From: Marixanthomonas sp002364245
Lineage (GTDB): Bacteria; Bacteroidota; Bacteroidia; Flavobacteriales; Flavobacteriaceae
Direction of reading: 5' to 3'
DNA: 64,000 nt
Assembly (NCBI GenBank): GCA_963973455.1
Contig: CAXAZF010000008.1
Span: forward strand, 107,626-171,625
Positions 15,779 through 25,071 of this stretch are shown in pieces. Position numbers and translations under genes: made by a program. Below the pieces are notes generated by a model. The model had not been told where the DNA came from. It ran no database searches and saw only the letters and a program-made list of their open reading frames with translations. Numbering within the stretch: position 1 is the stretch's first letter; each line of letters begins with the position of its first letter.

Positions 15779-16990
15779 ATGAAATATTTTCTCCTCGCTT
15801 TAATTTCAATTGTGTTGGTTTCTTGCGCAAAAGAATCAAAACAGTTAGAGTCGGGTCATTGGCGGGCGGTATTGGAATTAAACGATGAAAAAGAACTTCC
15901 TTTTTTACTTGAATATGAGGGGGATAGTACCTTTGTAATTATTAATGCTGAAGAACGTATTGAGGTTGATGACGTTACTTTTAAAGGCGATTCTATCATC
16001 ATCAGTCATCCTGTTTTTGAAGGTGTAATTAAAGGGACCTTTACTAAAGATAAAATACAAGGGAGCTTTTTAAAGCCAAGTTTAGGCAGGGAAGTACCTA
16101 TTGTAATGACCAGTGGTCGCCAAGCACGTTTTAAAGTAAGTGCAGCCCCCAATACAATTATTACCGGAACTTGGGAAACAGTTTTTAGCCCCAATAATCA
16201 AAATGATCGCTACGTAGCAAAAGGTGTTTTTGACCAAAAAGGAAATAAGGTAACTGGAACCTTTTTAACTACTACTGGTGATTATCGTTATTTAGAAGGG
16301 GTTATTGAAAACGATTCTATAAAACTTTCCACCTTTGATGGTGCTCATGCATTTCTGTTTGAAGCTAAAGTAACCCAGAATGATAGTGTGTTGAATGGAT
16401 TATTTTATAGCGGAAACCACTGGAAAGAACCCTTTACTGCAAAACGGAATGAAAAATATGAACTTCCCAAGGCAGATTCCCTTACTTTCCTGAAAAAAGG
16501 ATATGATTCTCTTGCTTTTTCTTTTCCCAATGTAAAGGGGGATACTATTTCTTTAAAAGATGAAAAGTTTCAGAATAAAGTTGTCATTGTTCAATTAATG
16601 GGAACTTGGTGCCCCAATTGTCTGGACGAAACCAAATACTTTTCAAATTACTACAAAAATAAACCTGAGAATGTAGAATTTGTTTCCTTAGCTTTTGAAT
16701 ATGCACCGTCTAAAGAAAAGGCGATACAAGCTATTTCCAAATTAAAAAAAGCGGTAGGTGTTCCATATCCTATTTTATTGGCTCAGTATGGAAGTAGCAG
16801 TAAACAGCAAGCTAATGAAAAGTTGCCTATGCTAAATCGGGTTTTGTCATACCCAACAACTATTTTTATTGATAAGACTGGTACTGTTCGTAAAATTCAT
16901 ACTGGATTTTCAGGGCCTGCAACAGGTGAAAAATATGAAGAATTTAAAAAGGAGTTTGAAGGTTTTACTGAAATGTTAGCTAACGAATAA
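15779..16990 (+). CDS. TlpA/ResA-like disulfide reductase lipoprotein
   Basis: A 403-aa exported lipoprotein (lipobox IVLVSC, Cys near residue 16). The N-terminal half is a beta-rich DUF4369-like region (residues 20-230) and the C-terminal half a thioredoxin-like domain with an intact redox motif GTWCPNC (about residue 280) and the cis-Pro segment LSYPTTIFIDKTG. It probably reduces disulfides in the periplasm; the partner is unknown. It contrasts with the cysteine-free relative at 8201-9601. Its stop is 3 bp from the stop of the convergent OmdA gene. Confidence 0.9.
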   Translation: MKYFLLALISIVLVSCAKESKQLESGHWRAVLELNDEKELPFLLEYEGDSTFVIINAEERIEVDDVTFKGDSIIISHPVFEGVIKGTFTKDKIQGSFLKPSLGREVPIVMTSGRQARFKVSAAPNTIITGTWETVFSPNNQNDRYVAKGVFDQKGNKVTGTFLTTTGDYRYLEGVIENDSIKLSTFDGAHAFLFEAKVTQNDSVLNGLFYSGNHWKEPFTAKRNEKYELPKADSLTFLKKGYDSLAFSFPNVKGDTISLKDEKFQNKVVIVQLMGTWCPNCLDETKYFSNYYKNKPENVEFVSLAFEYAPSKEKAIQAISKLKKAVGVPYPILLAQYGSSSKQQANEKLPMLNRVLSYPTTIFIDKTGTVRKIHTGFSGPATGEKYEEFKKEFEGFTEMLANE

Positions 16991-16993
16991 AAA

Positions 16994-17566
16994 TCATGAA
17001 CGGGATTTTATATTATTTTCACAAAGACTAATAATTTCTTGAATACGCTTTTTTCTAGTTGCTTCTCGTTTGGCACTATGTAACCAACTTAAATAACTTT
17101 TACGATAGCTTGGTGCAAAATTTTGATAGTTTTTAAATGCTTGTGGGTTTGCTTTGAATACTTCTTTTAAATCGTTTGGAATGATTAAATTTTCAACGTG
17201 ATCCATTTCGCTCCACTTTCCATTTTCTTTGGTGGTTTCAATAGAGTCCCAGCCACTTTTATGGATTAAGCCTTCTTTTTCTAATTCTGAAATGTACTGT
17301 TTATTAAGGGCGCTCCACGTACTTTTTGGATTTCTCGGACAAAAATACTGTCGTCTTTTTCCGTTACCTACGCTTTTCACCGTACTGTCAATCCATCCAT
17401 AACATAAAGCGACTCTAACGGCTTCTTCCCAACGCATAGACGGAATACTTAATTCCACTTTGTAAAATATTAAATAGACACCCTGTTCATATTTTTTATG
17501 ATTAGCTTCCAGCCATTCACGCCATTCCAGATCTCTTGGGAAATATAGTTCAGGCCGCTCTACCAT
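16994..17566 (-). CDS. YdeI/OmpD-associated (OmdA) family protein
   Basis: A 190-aa cytosolic protein matching the YdeI/OmdA family: REWLEANHKKYEQGVYLIFYK, WEEAVRVALCYGWIDSTVK, and the basic C-terminus SYLSWLHSAKREATRKKRI. Some members confer resistance to cationic peptides or are called bacteriocin-protection proteins, but the biochemical role is unsettled. Its ATG shares one base with the stop of the upstream M1 peptidase gene (TAATG), indicating co-transcription; the functional link is unclear. Confidence 0.85.
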   Translation of the reverse strand: MVERPELYFPRDLEWREWLEANHKKYEQGVYLIFYKVELSIPSMRWEEAVRVALCYGWIDSTVKSVGNGKRRQYFCPRNPKSTWSALNKQYISELEKEGLIHKSGWDSIETTKENGKWSEMDHVENLIIPNDLKEVFKANPQAFKNYQNFAPSYRKSYLSWLHSAKREATRKKRIQEIISLCENNIKSRS

Positions 17567-19191
17567 TAATTTACTTGTTTACTTTCTACGTAGAAATCTT
17601 TTTTAATTGAAGTAGCATTAATAACCTCAGGGAACTTTTTTGTTTTCCATTCCGAAGTAGGGAAAATCCATTCTTCATTTCCGTTAACGATAGCAATAAC
17701 AGGCATATCGAAATTCTCTATACTATTTACATAACGAAATTGAAGATCTTTACCATCAATTTTATACTCTACTTTCGGGATTTTTATGGTACGTAAATAT
17801 TGGTTCCAAAACTCAGTAAGGTCAATACCACTTTTTTCACTAATATATTCCTCCACCTGTTTTGAAGAAACAGTCTGATGATAAAACTTTTTGTTTAAGC
17901 CTCGTAATATTTCACGCCATTTCTTATCGTCTTCAACCAATTGGCGAAGTGTGTGTAAAATATTTCCGCCTTTGTTGTACATATCACTGCTTCCTTCGTG
18001 CTGTACATTGTACGTGCCAATAATAGGGCGGTCATTACGTATGCTTCTGCGAAGCCCGACCACATATTCTGAAGCGGCTTCTTTCCCAAAGTGATAATCA
18101 ACATATAAACTTTCAGAATAATTGGTAAAGCCTTCATGAATCCACATATCGGCCACATCAATATTTGTAATATTATTAGCGAACCACTCGTGACCGGCTT
18201 CGTGAATAATGATGAAATCAAACTTCATTCCCCAACCAGAACCGCTTAAATCACGGCCTAAATACCCATTTTTATATTTGTTTCCGTAGGTAACGCTGCT
18301 TTGGTGTTCCATTCCTAAATACGGTACTTCAACCAGTTTAAAACTGTCTTCGTAAAAAGGGTAGGGGCCAAACCAATGTTCAAAAGCTTCCATCATTTTT
18401 GGCACTTGTTTAAATTGCTCTTTGGCTTTTTCCAAATTATAACTCAATACCCAATAATCCATATCGAGCGTTCCCTTTTCACCTTTATATTCTTCTGAAA
18501 AATTAACGTAATCCCCAATATTGATGTTTATTCCATAGTTATTAATAGGGTTTACCACTTTCCAATGCCACGTTTTTGTAGCATCATTATCATCTGTTTT
18601 CTGAAGTCTTCCGTTACCAACAGCCACTAAATTTGAAGGAACGGTAATGGCTAAATCAGTACCATTATCTGGCTCGTCATAGGCGTGATCTTTGTTAGGC
18701 CACCAAATACTGGCACCAATACCTTGATTTGAAGTAGCAATAAATGGTTTGCCGTTTTTATCTTCTTTCCAAGAAAAACCGCCATCCCAAGGTGCGTTTT
18801 TAGCCGCTTGTGGTTTCCCGGAAAAATGAAGCGTTACTTTATATTCTTTTCCTTTTTTATGATCTTTTGTAAGGTTAATAAAATGGGCGTTTCCTTCTGA
18901 AGTAATTTTCAGTTCTTTTTTATTTTGAATAGCCTTTTCAAGCTTCATTGGTGATTGCAAATCAATTTGCATCACATCATTTTTCTTTAAAACTGTATAG
19001 GTAACCGTATTGGTTCCTTTAATGGTTTTTTCCGAAGGGAATACTTCAACTTGTAAGTCGTAATGCTGTAAATCCCACCAGGCACGTTCTGGAGTGATGC
19101 TTCCACGTAAAGTATCTTGACGCGTAAATTTTTGTGCAAAAGAGGTGATTCCTATAAAAAGGAAAATGTAAGGGAGAAAATTTTTAATCAT
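17566..19191 (-). CDS. Secreted M1-family metallopeptidase
   Basis: A 541-aa zinc aminopeptidase-like protein. The signal peptide (MIKNFLPYIFLFIGITSFAQ) supports the ATG at 19191 over an upstream in-frame start at 19257 that would overlap the preceding M28 gene. The catalytic site is intact: exopeptidase-type LGMEHQSS, HEAGHEWF (HExxH) and the third zinc ligand Glu in WIHEGFTNY 18 residues on. It lacks the ERAP1-like C-terminal half of long M1 enzymes. It probably trims peptides in the periplasm or at the cell surface. The preceding M28 peptidase gene ends 10 bp upstream. Confidence 0.93.
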   Translation of the reverse strand: MIKNFLPYIFLFIGITSFAQKFTRQDTLRGSITPERAWWDLQHYDLQVEVFPSEKTIKGTNTVTYTVLKKNDVMQIDLQSPMKLEKAIQNKKELKITSEGNAHFINLTKDHKKGKEYKVTLHFSGKPQAAKNAPWDGGFSWKEDKNGKPFIATSNQGIGASIWWPNKDHAYDEPDNGTDLAITVPSNLVAVGNGRLQKTDDNDATKTWHWKVVNPINNYGININIGDYVNFSEEYKGEKGTLDMDYWVLSYNLEKAKEQFKQVPKMMEAFEHWFGPYPFYEDSFKLVEVPYLGMEHQSSVTYGNKYKNGYLGRDLSGSGWGMKFDFIIIHEAGHEWFANNITNIDVADMWIHEGFTNYSESLYVDYHFGKEAASEYVVGLRRSIRNDRPIIGTYNVQHEGSSDMYNKGGNILHTLRQLVEDDKKWREILRGLNKKFYHQTVSSKQVEEYISEKSGIDLTEFWNQYLRTIKIPKVEYKIDGKDLQFRYVNSIENFDMPVIAIVNGNEEWIFPTSEWKTKKFPEVINATSIKKDFYVESKQVN

Positions 19192-19201
19192 ATATAATTT
19201 A

Positions 19202-20533
19202 TTATCTAAAAACTGAATTAGGAAAAACAACAATACTCTCAAAGCCATCTTTATCAACTGCGGCTACACCAAAAAAGTAATTGTCAATTACAATCCCTTC
19301 TAATGTAAATTCTGAAACATCGCCTACGTATCGGCTATAATCCCAAGTTGCTGAAGTGGTGTCTCGCCAATAAATTTTATAGCCAACGGCACCGTCTACC
19401 TTGTTCCATTTTAGTTTAGCTGAAGGCTCTACAATACCACCAATAGCAACATTGTTGGGTGCCGTTGGTGCCCAGGCCAAACTGGCCATGGTAATAGCAT
19501 TAACAGCGATTAATTTAGCAGCGTAGTCAAAATTAACAAACTTTAATTTGTCACCGTACTCGATGCCATTTTCAGTTCGGATATCTTGGTGTTGCTGAGT
19601 ATAGTTTTCATGGGCTTCCATAATCCGGATGCCTGCAAAACCTAAATCATTAAATGGACGATGATGACCACCACGACCAAAACGGTCCAAACGGTAGATC
19701 ATCATAGGATTCATTTCTGGCATATAGGTCTTTGTAGTTTTATGCACATAACGTGCCAATTGCCTTGAAATTCCATCTACTTCGCCACCGTAAAACCTTC
19801 GCGCACGACGTTCTCTTTCTGTTTCATTGGGGGGAACCGGTTCAGAAAATATCCTGAAATCACGATTACTTATTACTCCGTCCACACCCTTAATGTTCCC
19901 AATCATATCATTATTTAGAACACCAATAATTTCCCAGTTGTTCTTTTTCGCATATTCAGCAAAGCCTTTTCCGCCGTATAATCCTTGTTCTTCACCACTT
20001 AAACCTAAATAAATAATACTGCTTTCAAATTTGTATTTTGAAAGTACTCGGGCCGCTTCTATTGCTCCGGCCATTCCGCTGGCGTTATCGTTAGCTCCTG
20101 GAGAGTCGTCTGTAAAATTATTAGAATTACTAATACGACTGTCAATATCACCGCTCATAATGATATAACGATTAGGATATTTTGTCCCTTTTTGAATGGC
20201 AGCGACGTTATTGATCCAAACATCTTTTGTTATGCGGTCATTATCCCCTTTTTCAATAAAATTTTTCTGATAAAAAACATCGAGACAATTATTACAATCT
20301 TTTGAAATTTCTTCAAAACTGGATTTTATCCATCGACGGGCAGCGCCAATACCACGTGTGTCTGAAACCGTATCACTCAGGGTATGTCTAGTGCCAAAAC
20401 TGGCAAGTGCAGTGATATCGGCTTCAATTCTTTCAGCAGAAACAGAATTTATGATATCATAAATTCGGGAATCAGTTTGTGAAAAAGAGCTATAGGCTAT
20501 GAGTAAACTAAAAAAAAGAAGTGTTTTTTTCAT
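19202..20533 (-). CDS. Secreted M28-family peptidase with a C-terminal FN3-like domain
   Basis: A 443-aa exported protein: signal peptide MKKTLLFFSLLIAYSSFSQ, an M28 catalytic domain with zinc-ligand motifs SPGANDNASGMAG, GLSGEEQGLYGGKGFAEY, LNNDMIGN and the late His in NYTQQHQD, then a fibronectin type III-like domain (about 355-443, WAPTAPNNVAIGGIVEPSAK). M28 enzymes are zinc amino- or carboxypeptidases. There is no T9SS tail. It is co-transcribed with the M1 gene 10 bp downstream, making a secreted exopeptidase pair. Confidence 0.92.
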   Translation of the reverse strand: MKKTLLFFSLLIAYSSFSQTDSRIYDIINSVSAERIEADITALASFGTRHTLSDTVSDTRGIGAARRWIKSSFEEISKDCNNCLDVFYQKNFIEKGDNDRITKDVWINNVAAIQKGTKYPNRYIIMSGDIDSRISNSNNFTDDSPGANDNASGMAGAIEAARVLSKYKFESSIIYLGLSGEEQGLYGGKGFAEYAKKNNWEIIGVLNNDMIGNIKGVDGVISNRDFRIFSEPVPPNETERERRARRFYGGEVDGISRQLARYVHKTTKTYMPEMNPMMIYRLDRFGRGGHHRPFNDLGFAGIRIMEAHENYTQQHQDIRTENGIEYGDKLKFVNFDYAAKLIAVNAITMASLAWAPTAPNNVAIGGIVEPSAKLKWNKVDGAVGYKIYWRDTTSATWDYSRYVGDVSEFTLEGIVIDNYFFGVAAVDKDGFESIVVFPNSVFR

Positions 20534-20599
20534 ACTTGGGAAATTTCTTTAAAAATACAGAAAACTTGACCGCGTAACAAGATTTCTATATTTAAGAAA

Positions 20600-21466
20600 T
20601 TATTTTTGTTCGGCAACCAATGCTAATTTTTTACCATTAGGACTTACAGCCAACCTGGTAATATTGGTAATGTTATATTCTGAAAGGTTTGCAACTTCTT
20701 GCCATTCACCATTTCCGAAGAGATCGTATAAAAACAATTTATCGCCGCTTCCAATCAGTAGTTTGGATTCACTAAGCCAAATATGATCTTGGATTCCGAT
20801 AGGAAGTTCTGCAACAAAAAAACTTTCAAGTGTATCCATATTTAATTGGTAAACGTCATAATTTCCATCCTCATTTAAAAAAGTATAGCTCATCGTCCGT
20901 TTTGTATTAGGCACTTTATGAATGGAACGTCCAGCGTTGTATTTAAGCGTATCTGCTTTTTGAGTTTTTACATTCGCAACGACCAGATTTAATTCGTTTT
21001 GAGCTAATACAGAAGCGAGAAGCGTGTGCTCATCTTTAAAAGCATAATAAGCTACTTGTAGATTAGAAATCGTTTCTTTCTGTGGTTCTTTTTTATCGTA
21101 CGTATATAAGCGCTGTTTCCCATCAGGATCTAAACGAACGGCCGTAATTTTTTCTGAATTCGGAATTTGTGTAGGTGAATACTCTCCGCCTTCCGTAGGT
21201 AGATTAAAAAAACTTTTTTCTTCTGAAGAAATGGAATAAGATGCTATATCAATTTGATTTTTATTATTCCCAGCGAAAAGAACAGTATCATCATCTACAA
21301 AAGAAGGTTGATTGTCGTATCCTGAATTATTTGAAACATTTTTAAAGTTATACACTTCCAGTCCAGAATAGGCGGAAGTAATATCCATTAAATATACTTC
21401 GGTGTTTTCTTGAGCGATTGCAAAATAACCGATTAATGATAACAGTAGGGCAAAGAATTTTTTCAT
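20600..21466 (-). CDS. Exported beta-propeller (TolB/PD40-like) protein
   Basis: A 288-aa protein with a signal peptide (FALLLSLIGYFAIAQ) and repeated beta-propeller blades of the WD40-like PD40 type, e.g. YDNQPSFVDDDTVLFAG, YSPTQIPNSEKITAV and ITRLAVSPNGKKLALVAE. Such domains bind proteins or peptides and occur in TolB and dipeptidyl peptidase IV-like proteins; there is no catalytic domain here. It lies 66 bp upstream of the M28/M1 pair on the same strand and may be co-expressed. Confidence 0.8.
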   Translation of the reverse strand: MKKFFALLLSLIGYFAIAQENTEVYLMDITSAYSGLEVYNFKNVSNNSGYDNQPSFVDDDTVLFAGNNKNQIDIASYSISSEEKSFFNLPTEGGEYSPTQIPNSEKITAVRLDPDGKQRLYTYDKKEPQKETISNLQVAYYAFKDEHTLLASVLAQNELNLVVANVKTQKADTLKYNAGRSIHKVPNTKRTMSYTFLNEDGNYDVYQLNMDTLESFFVAELPIGIQDHIWLSESKLLIGSGDKLFLYDLFGNGEWQEVANLSEYNITNITRLAVSPNGKKLALVAEQK

Positions 21467-21524
21467 TCAATTATAATTTTGTTTAAAAATAACAAACTTT
21501 AGGCCAGACATAATAATTAGAATA

Positions 21525-21554
21525 AAAAACCACTCAAAATATTGAGTGGTTTTT
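21525..21554 (-). terminator. Terminator of the beta-oxidation operon
   Basis: A perfect 13-bp stem AAAAACCACTCAA / TTGAGTGGTTTTT with loop aata. It is read on the minus strand just after the acyl-CoA dehydrogenase gene. Confidence 0.88.
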
Positions 21555-21588
21555 ACTTAAAACTAATATTAATTACGAAAACTATCCT

Positions 21589-23394
21589 TTAGAACGGATA
21601 TGTATTTTCCATTGTCACTTTCTCTGCAATTTTGTTTCGTAACTGAACTATATTCGGGAAGTTTTGGTACTTCGTCCAACGTTTAAGTCCCATCAACATT
21701 GCTTTTTGCTCATCGCCTTCTGTGAAGGAAATGATTCCCTCTTTTGCTTTTTGATTAACAATTTCTACAGCATGGTATAAATACAATTGTGCCATGGCAA
21801 CTTGATATTCAGCATTCGCATTGTTACGTTTATTGTTCTTTTCAGCACGTAGAATGGCACTTTCAGCCATATAAATTTCAATTAAAATATCTGCTGAAGC
21901 CAATAACAATTGCTGATGTTCTTCTAATTCAGGTCCGTATTTTTTAACAGCGCTTCCGGCTACCATTAAAAACACCTTTTTCAATTTCTGAATCATCTCT
22001 TTTTCTTCAGAAAGTACTTCAGAATAATCAGGTGTATCAAACGATGGAATCCCCATTAATTCTTCACCAACAGCTTGTGCAGGGCCTAATAAATCTACGT
22101 GGCCTTTCATTGCTTTTTTTACAAGCATTCCAACGGCCAGCATGCGGTTTATCTCGTTGGTACCTTCATAAATACGTGCGATACGGGCATCTCGCCAAGC
22201 AGATTCCATTGGGGTATCGGCACTAAAGCCCATTCCACCAAATATTTGAATTCCTTCATCAGCACAGTTTTGGATATCTTCAGAAACCGCAACTTTTAAG
22301 ATAGAGCATTCAATTGCGTATTCTTCAACACTTTTTAATTCAGCTTCTTGGTGGCTGTTTCCAGCTTCCATACGAAGTGCAATACGCTCCTCGATGTTTT
22401 TACCAGCACGGTAGCTAGCACTCTCACCGGCAAAAGCAGAAGTTGCCATTTCAGCTAATTTCGATTTAATGGCACCAAATTTAGCAATCGGGGTTTTAAA
22501 TTGAACCCTGTCGTTTGCATACTTGGTTGCTTGATCGATAACACGACGTTGAGCATCTAAACTCGCCGCAGCCAACTTAATTCGACCTACATTTAAAGCA
22601 TTCATCGCAATTTTAAATCCGTTTCCTCTTTCTGAAAGCATGTTCTCAACTGGCACTTTGGTATCGTTGAAAAACACTTGACGAGTAGAGGAGGAGTGGA
22701 TGCCTAATTTTTTCTCTTCTTCGCCAAACGTAATTCCGTTTTCAGAATCATTTTCAACTATAAATCCTGTAATATATTTGTCGTCTTCAATACGGGCAAA
22801 CACGATAAATACATCTGCAAATCCCGCATTCGAGATCCACATTTTTTGACCGTTGATGATGTAGTTTTTTCCATCTTCAGAAAGAACGGCTTTTGTTTTT
22901 CCACTATTGGCATCACTTCCTGCACCTGGTTCAGTAAGGCAATATGCGCCAAACCATTCACCAGTAGCTAATTTAGGAACGTACTTTTTCTTTTGTTCTT
23001 CAGTACCATAAAGTGTAATTGGCATGGTACCAATACCTGTATGTGCTCCAAATGCAGTGGCGACAGAACCTGTAGCTCCAGAAATGTAATCACAAACCAA
23101 CATTGTAGTTACGAAGCCCATTCCCAATCCGTCATACTCCTCAGGAACGGCAACACCCAGTAAGCCCATTTCACCAGCTTTACGCATAACTTCTTCTGTT
23201 AATGCGTAATTTTTCTTTTCAAATTCTTCTTTTTTCGGCCAGATTTCGCGATCTACAAATTCTTTAACCGAATCGCGCATCATTTTTTGTTCTTCGGAAA
23301 AATCTTCCGGCGTGAAAATAGCTTCTGCAGCTGTTTCTTTTACTAGAAACTGTCCGCCGCGAAGCAGATCATTATCTTTAGTTTTTGTATTCAT
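21589..23394 (-). CDS. Acyl-CoA dehydrogenase (VLCAD-like)
   Basis: A 601-aa FAD enzyme for the first step of beta-oxidation. It has the three-domain ACAD core (GEWFGAYCLTEPGAGSDA for FAD/substrate, QKMWISNAGFAD) and the catalytic-base motif IYEGTNEINRM, plus a C-terminal helical extension (about 430-601) like very-long-chain ACADs and ACAD9. Last gene of the minus-strand operon marR / hydroxyacyl-CoA DH-enoyl-CoA hydratase / thiolase / IVP-like element / ACAD. Because of the inserted element its start is 430 bp from the thiolase stop. Confidence 0.95.
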   Translation of the reverse strand: MNTKTKDNDLLRGGQFLVKETAAEAIFTPEDFSEEQKMMRDSVKEFVDREIWPKKEEFEKKNYALTEEVMRKAGEMGLLGVAVPEEYDGLGMGFVTTMLVCDYISGATGSVATAFGAHTGIGTMPITLYGTEEQKKKYVPKLATGEWFGAYCLTEPGAGSDANSGKTKAVLSEDGKNYIINGQKMWISNAGFADVFIVFARIEDDKYITGFIVENDSENGITFGEEEKKLGIHSSSTRQVFFNDTKVPVENMLSERGNGFKIAMNALNVGRIKLAAASLDAQRRVIDQATKYANDRVQFKTPIAKFGAIKSKLAEMATSAFAGESASYRAGKNIEERIALRMEAGNSHQEAELKSVEEYAIECSILKVAVSEDIQNCADEGIQIFGGMGFSADTPMESAWRDARIARIYEGTNEINRMLAVGMLVKKAMKGHVDLLGPAQAVGEELMGIPSFDTPDYSEVLSEEKEMIQKLKKVFLMVAGSAVKKYGPELEEHQQLLLASADILIEIYMAESAILRAEKNNKRNNANAEYQVAMAQLYLYHAVEIVNQKAKEGIISFTEGDEQKAMLMGLKRWTKYQNFPNIVQLRNKIAEKVTMENTYPF

Positions 23395-23407
23395 ACTTTT
23401 TGATATT

Positions 23408-23826
23408 TAGAATCAAGAGCCAAGATTCAAGACTTATTATGAAAGTCCTGAACGGAATCCTGAAATCATTTTTTGAATTTGTTTTATTTTATTTTCTGTT
23501 TCTTTAAATTTTTCTATTGGAATATAATTTTCATTAAAAGCTATTATTAATTGAGTTTCTAATTCAAAAGAAGACCCCAAACTATTATCAAGGTATTGTT
23601 TAAAATGTTTATCTGTACTTTTACTTGAGCCTTCAGCAATATTTGAAGGAATAGAAACAGCACATCTATTCATTTGTGATACTAAACCAAACTTTTCATT
23701 AGTTGGAAAAGATTTTGTTATACTATAAACTTCAGAAACTAAATGCATACTTTCTATCCATATTTTCAATTTCTTAAAATTGTGCATAAAATTGTCTTGT
23801 GTCTTGGCTCTTATAACTTGATTCTA
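23408..23826. mobile_element. Candidate IVP-type element: four-helix-bundle gene between imperfect inverted repeats
   Basis: A 419-bp segment bounded by inverted repeats: 23408-23433 and, inverted, 23794-23826. Read in one orientation both contain TAGAATCAAG, AGCCAAGA and CAAGAC in order; the right copy has 7 extra bases between the first two blocks and a 2-base change between the last two, so 24 of 26 positions match. The right repeat begins exactly at the TAG stop of the thiolase gene, and the only gene inside is the four-helix-bundle protein. 23S rRNA intervening sequences (IVS) have the same design: one S23-type gene between terminal inverted repeats that form a stem. Mobility is inferred. 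Confidence 0.55.
23437..23787 (-). CDS. Four-helix-bundle protein (S23 / 23S rRNA intervening-sequence protein family)
   Basis: A 116-aa all-helical protein with the family pattern: FKKLKIWIESMHLVSEVY at the N-terminus, YSITKSFPTNEKFGLVSQMN, RCAVSIPSNIAEGSS, and the last helix ending MISGFRSGL. Relatives are encoded by intervening sequences in bacterial 23S rRNA, and similar bundles (Avd) work with diversity-generating retroelements; no reverse transcriptase is nearby. Its position inside the beta-oxidation operon has no metabolic logic, and inverted repeats flank it. Biochemical function unknown; it may bind nucleic acid. Confidence 0.88.
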   Translation of the reverse strand: MHNFKKLKIWIESMHLVSEVYSITKSFPTNEKFGLVSQMNRCAVSIPSNIAEGSSKSTDKHFKQYLDNSLGSSFELETQLIIAFNENYIPIEKFKETENKIKQIQKMISGFRSGLS

Positions 23827-25014
23827 GTTTAAAAACTCATAGATTCCGGCGGCGCCTTGTCCTGTACCTACGCACATAGTGACCATACCATACTTACCTT
23901 GCATATTGCGCTTTCTCATTTCATCGAAAAGTTGAACGGATAATTTACTACCGGTACAGCCAAGTGGGTGGCCTAGTGCAATGGCTCCTCCATTTACGTT
24001 TACTATATCTTTATTAAGACCTAGCTTTCTAATTACAGCAAGAGATTGAGAAGCGAATGCTTCATTTAATTCAACCAAATCTATTTGATCTAATTTCATT
24101 CCTGCTTGATCTAATGCTTTTGGAATTGCTTTAATAGGCCCAATTCCCATAATGCGAGGTTCAACTCCCACAGCGGCATAGTTTACCATACGGGCGATAG
24201 GTTCTATATTTAATTCTTTCACCATTTCTTCGCTCATTACCATTGTAAAAGCAGCCCCATCACTCATTTGCGATGAGTTACCAGCTGTTACACTTCCGCC
24301 TTCTGCGAAAACGGGGCGAAGTTTAGATAAAGCTTCCATATTGGTGCCTTTCCTAGGTCCTTCGTCTTGTTTTACGGTATAAGTTTTTGTTTCTTTTTTT
24401 CCAGCATCGTTTACAAATGTTTCTTCAACATCAATAGGGACAATCTGCTCTTGAAAACGGTTTTCTTCTTGTGCTTTCAAAGCTTTCATATGGCTGTTGA
24501 ATGCAAATTCATCTTGATCTTCACGAGAAACGTTGTATTCATTAGCAACAGCTTCTGCTGTTAAACCCATTCCCCAGTAATAGTCTTCGTGGCCTTGCTT
24601 AGCCAATTTATAATCTGGAACTGGTTTGTAACCACCCATAGGGATGTAGCTCATGCTTTCGGCACCACCAGCGATGATACAATCTGCCATGCCACTTTGA
24701 ATTTTAGCGGTAGCCATCGCAATCGTTTCTACACCTGAAGCACAGTATCTGTTTACTGTAACACCAGGGATATCTTCAGTTTTAAGTCCCATTAAGGAAA
24801 TTAAACGCCCCATATTTAGTCCTTGTTCGGCTTCGGGCATCGCATTACCGACAATTACATCGTCTATGCGTTTTTTGTCAAGTTGCGGAAGCTCATTCAT
24901 CATATATTGAATGGTTTCTGCAGCCAGTTCATCTGGTCTTTTAAAACGGAACAAGCCTCTAGGTGCTTTCCCTACTGCTGTTCTGTATGCTTTTACTATA
25001 TATGCTGTTTTCAT
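23824..25014 (-). CDS. fadA: Acetyl-CoA C-acyltransferase (3-ketoacyl-CoA thiolase)
   Basis: A 396-aa thiolase for the last step of beta-oxidation. Active site intact: nucleophilic Cys in VNRYCASGVETIAM (about residue 90), the His in GGAIALGHPLGCTGS, and the second Cys in MCVGTGQGAAG. It lies 57 bp after the multifunctional beta-oxidation gene on the same strand, as in fadBA operons. Its TAG stop coincides with the end of the inverted repeat of the IVP-like element. Confidence 0.95.
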   Translation of the reverse strand: MKTAYIVKAYRTAVGKAPRGLFRFKRPDELAAETIQYMMNELPQLDKKRIDDVIVGNAMPEAEQGLNMGRLISLMGLKTEDIPGVTVNRYCASGVETIAMATAKIQSGMADCIIAGGAESMSYIPMGGYKPVPDYKLAKQGHEDYYWGMGLTAEAVANEYNVSREDQDEFAFNSHMKALKAQEENRFQEQIVPIDVEETFVNDAGKKETKTYTVKQDEGPRKGTNMEALSKLRPVFAEGGSVTAGNSSQMSDGAAFTMVMSEEMVKELNIEPIARMVNYAAVGVEPRIMGIGPIKAIPKALDQAGMKLDQIDLVELNEAFASQSLAVIRKLGLNKDIVNVNGGAIALGHPLGCTGSKLSVQLFDEMRKRNMQGKYGMVTMCVGTGQGAAGIYEFLN

Positions 25015-25071
25015 ATTTTTTTATTTTGAATTATTAAATTTTAGTGCTTTAACTTTCTAATATTTAATAAT

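Noticed and set aside
15426..15782. 118-codon plus-strand frame across the pheT start
   Set aside because: It lies antisense to the conserved pheT tRNA-binding domain and runs over the divergent promoters; no homology is recognisable.
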